Program-made: the position numbers and the translations under genes
Source: Chloroflexota bacterium
GTDB taxonomy: Bacteria > Chloroflexota > UBA4733
Assembly: GCA_025980355.1 (NCBI GenBank)
Contig: JAICXR010000022.1
Span: forward strand, 1-16,223
Direction: 5' to 3'
DNA length: 16,223 nt
Notes under the pieces: generated by a model
What the model saw: only the letters and a program-made list of their open reading frames with translations
The model's database searches: none
Told to the model about the DNA's origin: nothing
Part shown: positions 14,342 to 16,223 of the stretch, piece by piece
Layout: each line of letters begins with the position of its first letter
Numbering within the stretch: the stretch's first letter is position 1

Positions 14342-15571
14342 TCAGGAGAGAGGGCCCCTCCGCTCCAAATACGACGCCAGCGCCGCCAGCGCGGTCTGCA
14401 GGCGCACAAACGCTTCGGTCGGCGTGCGGTAGACGCTGAAGTAGTGGTGAACGTCCTGGTCGCTGCCGGATTTGTTGGTCATGTAGTAGAAGTGGTCGCT
14501 GGTTTGCAATTGGCGCCAGATGCGGATCAGCGTCGGCTCCCCACTGGCGAGCACCTCCGGCCCGAGCCGCCGGAGCTCGTCGAAGCACCAGCGTTGCATC
14601 GGGTTGCCGAGCCAGGCGCTGGTGTCGCGCTCGGCGTCGGCCCAGGAGACGGTGTCATACGGCCCGACGTTGACGACACCGACCGGTCGCAGGCGCTCCA
14701 CCGCTTCCGACGCCGTCACCCATTCCAGGTACGGATGGTGGGCGACCTCCCGCGGCAGCCAGGCCAGGAAATCGAAGATGCCGTCGGCCGCCCACATATG
14801 GTTGCCAAAGGCTTCGTAGTCCATGGCCAGCGTGATGACCTGGTGCGGGTTCCCCGCCAGCCAGCGGGCGAAGACGTCGGCGTGCAAGGGCCAGAAATCC
14901 CAGGCGCGGTTGCTGAAGCGGTAGCCGATATCGTCGCTCGCCTGGTAATCGCGCAGCAGTACCGGCAGGCCGCTGGGGGACTGATACAGGAAATTGGGCG
15001 AGCGCCAGTGATCGAGCACCCGTTCGATCCCTTCGGTCAGGATGCCCCGAAAGCCGAGACCCTGCACCGTCTCGGCGATGTCGTTGTTGTACAGGCATTC
15101 GGTGTTGCGAAAGAAGGTCGGGCGGCGCCCGGTCAGCTCGGCGATGGCCCGGGAATGCAGTTCCACCTGACTGCAGAACTCGCGGCGATCGATGCCGAAC
15201 AGGCTGGAGAGGGAGTGGTAGAAGGTCTCGCCGGTGAACTCGACGAGGCCGGTCTCCGCCAGTTGGCGGAAGAGGTCCAGCAGCCCCGGCTCCCACAGGC
15301 GCGCTTGCTCCATGAAGGTACCGGAAAGGGCGAAGTTCAGCTTGAAGGGCTTTTGGCGCCGGGCCTGCTCCTGGACCAGGTGCAACAGGAGTTTGGTCGC
15401 CGGCCAGTAACATTCTCGGGCGACGCGGCGGAAGACCTCTTCGTTGAACCACTCCTCGAAGAGATGGTCGTAGAGTTCCGCCGGCGCCGTCTCGCACATG
15501 CGGCGGCGTTCCGGAAAGTCGCGCAGGCGGTGCGGCTGGTGGGCGAACAGGTAGAGGGTCACGAGGGCCAC
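14342..15571 (-). CDS. Glycoside hydrolase family 57 protein (alpha-amylase type)
   Basis: A 409-residue cytoplasmic enzyme of GH57, which hydrolyses or transfers alpha-glucans with retention. The start of the (beta/alpha)7 barrel shows FAHQPHRL with H11 and H14. The nucleophile is E158 in FFRNTECLYNND, and the acid/base is D251 in LAMDYEAFGNH. The length of about 400 residues and the HQPHRL start resemble the short GH57 group annotated as alpha-amylase or MalS-like, not branching enzyme (over 500 residues). Glycogen or maltodextrin turnover is a reasonable inference. The start is GTG at 15571. GGAGG (plus 15579-15583), seven bases upstream, supports it and lies in the last codons of the preceding gene. 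Only four bases separate the two genes, so they are translated from one transcript. Confidence 0.9.
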   Translation of the reverse strand: MALVTLYLFAHQPHRLRDFPERRRMCETAPAELYDHLFEEWFNEEVFRRVARECYWPATKLLLHLVQEQARRQKPFKLNFALSGTFMEQARLWEPGLLDLFRQLAETGLVEFTGETFYHSLSSLFGIDRREFCSQVELHSRAIAELTGRRPTFFRNTECLYNNDIAETVQGLGFRGILTEGIERVLDHWRSPNFLYQSPSGLPVLLRDYQASDDIGYRFSNRAWDFWPLHADVFARWLAGNPHQVITLAMDYEAFGNHMWAADGIFDFLAWLPREVAHHPYLEWVTASEAVERLRPVGVVNVGPYDTVSWADAERDTSAWLGNPMQRWCFDELRRLGPEVLASGEPTLIRIWRQLQTSDHFYYMTNKSGSDQDVHHYFSVYRTPTEAFVRLQTALAALASYLERRGPLS

Positions 15572-15575
15572 GGCA

Positions 15576-16223
15576 TTACCTCCGAATGGCGCGTGAACTG
15601 CCCGGCCAGATCGAAATCAGGCCGAGGATGACGGCCAGCACAAAGGCGACATCGCCACGGACCTCGTGCGCCTGGCTCACGAGTACGCTACCACCGATCA
15701 GCAAGCCGATGCAAAGCGCCGCCGACACCAGCCGGCGACCCGTCCGCTCCAGTCGGGCGATATGGTAGGTCATCTCGTCGACCGCTTCGACGCGCAGTTG
15801 GAGGCTGCCCGTGTCGATGCGGGTGAGCACGCGGTCCAGCACGCGGGGCAGGTCCAGGGCGATGCGACCGTAGTCGCGGACCTGCTTCGTGAGCAGCTCC
15901 AGGACGTCACCGGCTTCGTCGCGTCCCGCCAGTTTCCGGGCATAGGGCGTCATCACCTGCACGACGTTGAGGTCGGGGGCCAGGCCGGTACTGAGGCCGA
16001 CCAGGGTGCCGATGGCGCGGCCGACGAAGACGTAGTTGGCCGGAATCTGGAAGGGTTGCTCGTAGATGAGGTCCTTGACCTGGGCGAATACCTCGTGGGG
16101 GCTGATATTGGCAAGTTCCGCCAACGAGTTGCGGTAGAACTGGTCGAGGAACCAGGCCAGGCCGTCGCGGACGGTGCGCAGATTGGCGCCGCGGCGCAGG
16201 AAGCCCATGTCCGCCAGCGTCCG
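15576..16223 (-). CDS. ABC1/UbiB (AarF)-family kinase-like protein, C-terminal part (partial)
   Basis: The frame runs in from the right edge and ends at TAA (15576-15578), so only the last 215 residues are seen. The segment IPANYVFVGRAIGTLVGLSTGLAPDLNVVQVMTPYA matches the conserved C-terminal part of the ABC1/UbiB atypical kinases. After a helical stretch the protein ends in two hydrophobic segments (LVSAALCIGLLIGGSVLV and VAFVLAVILGLISIWPG), the twin C-terminal membrane anchor of this family. UbiB-like proteins are ATPases that support quinone and isoprenoid lipid biology; no quinone gene is nearby to confirm that here. The kinase core with its A-rich loop lies outside the window. The final codons CGG AGG TAA supply the ribosome binding site for the GH57 gene. 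Confidence 0.85.
   Translation of the reverse strand, partial: RTLADMGFLRRGANLRTVRDGLAWFLDQFYRNSLAELANISPHEVFAQVKDLIYEQPFQIPANYVFVGRAIGTLVGLSTGLAPDLNVVQVMTPYARKLAGRDEAGDVLELLTKQVRDYGRIALDLPRVLDRVLTRIDTGSLQLRVEAVDEMTYHIARLERTGRRLVSAALCIGLLIGGSVLVSQAHEVRGDVAFVLAVILGLISIWPGSSRAIRR

Larger units (their letters stand above)
14180..14363. repeat. Two-block inverted repeat between convergent genes (MITE-like or terminator pair)
   Basis: Two arms face each other across about 90 bp. An inner block of 21 identical bases is at 14209-14229 and, inverted, at 14320-14340; its centre is CCCCCAAGCCTGGGGG and it is itself a near palindrome. An outer block of 11 bases, GGCCCTCTCTC, is at 14186-14196 and inverted at 14346-14356. 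The left arm has about six extra bases between blocks. The interior (14230-14316) encodes nothing evident. The right outer block lies inside the last codons of the GH57 gene. No target-site duplication is obvious. Confidence 0.75.

Noticed and set aside
14267..15631. A long plus-strand open frame opposite the GH57 gene
   Set aside because: GH57 has its catalytic residues and a good ribosome binding site; the opposite frame has shadow-like composition and would begin inside the inverted repeat.

Overview
The window is a dense, GC-rich bacterial chromosome segment. Its gene families point to a Chloroflexota-like organism (Thermomicrobia or relatives), but no marker gene settles the phylum: carbohydrate ABC permease, PhyH oxygenase, serine/threonine/alanine-linker lipoprotein proteases, SpoIID/LytB protein, fused siroheme decarboxylase, family 4 UDG and GH57. 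There is no rRNA, tRNA, CRISPR array, transposase, phage gene or recognisable defence cassette. Both window edges cut through genes.

Layout. At 1-1931 lie the tail of a sugar ABC permease, a palindromic terminator, and an AraC regulator divergent from a PhyH-family oxygenase. At 2024-5066 lie an HtrA-type lipoprotein protease, an SDR dehydrogenase with its own likely promoter, and a CPBP (CAAX-like) membrane protease, all on the plus strand. They run tail to tail into a minus-strand block at 5072-8538, transcribed DUF1232/YkvA-like protein > dapA > family 4 uracil-DNA glycosylase > MATE transporter. dapA and udg overlap by ATGA. At 8739-14177 the plus strand resumes with an AhbA-AhbB fused siroheme decarboxylase, a secreted SpoIID/LytB protein, a xylose-isomerase-like TIM-barrel enzyme and an S41-family lipoprotein. 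At 14178-14363 a two-block inverted repeat sits between convergent genes. The last part (minus) holds a GH57 glycoside hydrolase translated immediately after an ABC1/UbiB-family kinase-like protein that runs off the right edge.

How it fits together. Four predicted envelope proteins (HtrA, CPBP protease, SpoIID/LytB, S41) suggest cell-envelope maintenance as a recurring theme, but they are in separate transcription units. dapA-udg-mate looks like a housekeeping operon of unrelated functions. The AraC/PhyH pair beside a sugar transporter tail looks like a carbon-source module continuing to the left.

I found no clear undescribed multi-gene system. The items most worth a second look are the S41 protein whose catalytic lysine position is isoleucine while serine and aspartate are kept, the UDG ending in a sliding-clamp-binding pentapeptide, the one-chain siroheme decarboxylase, and the inverted repeat whose right arm overlaps the end of the GH57 gene.
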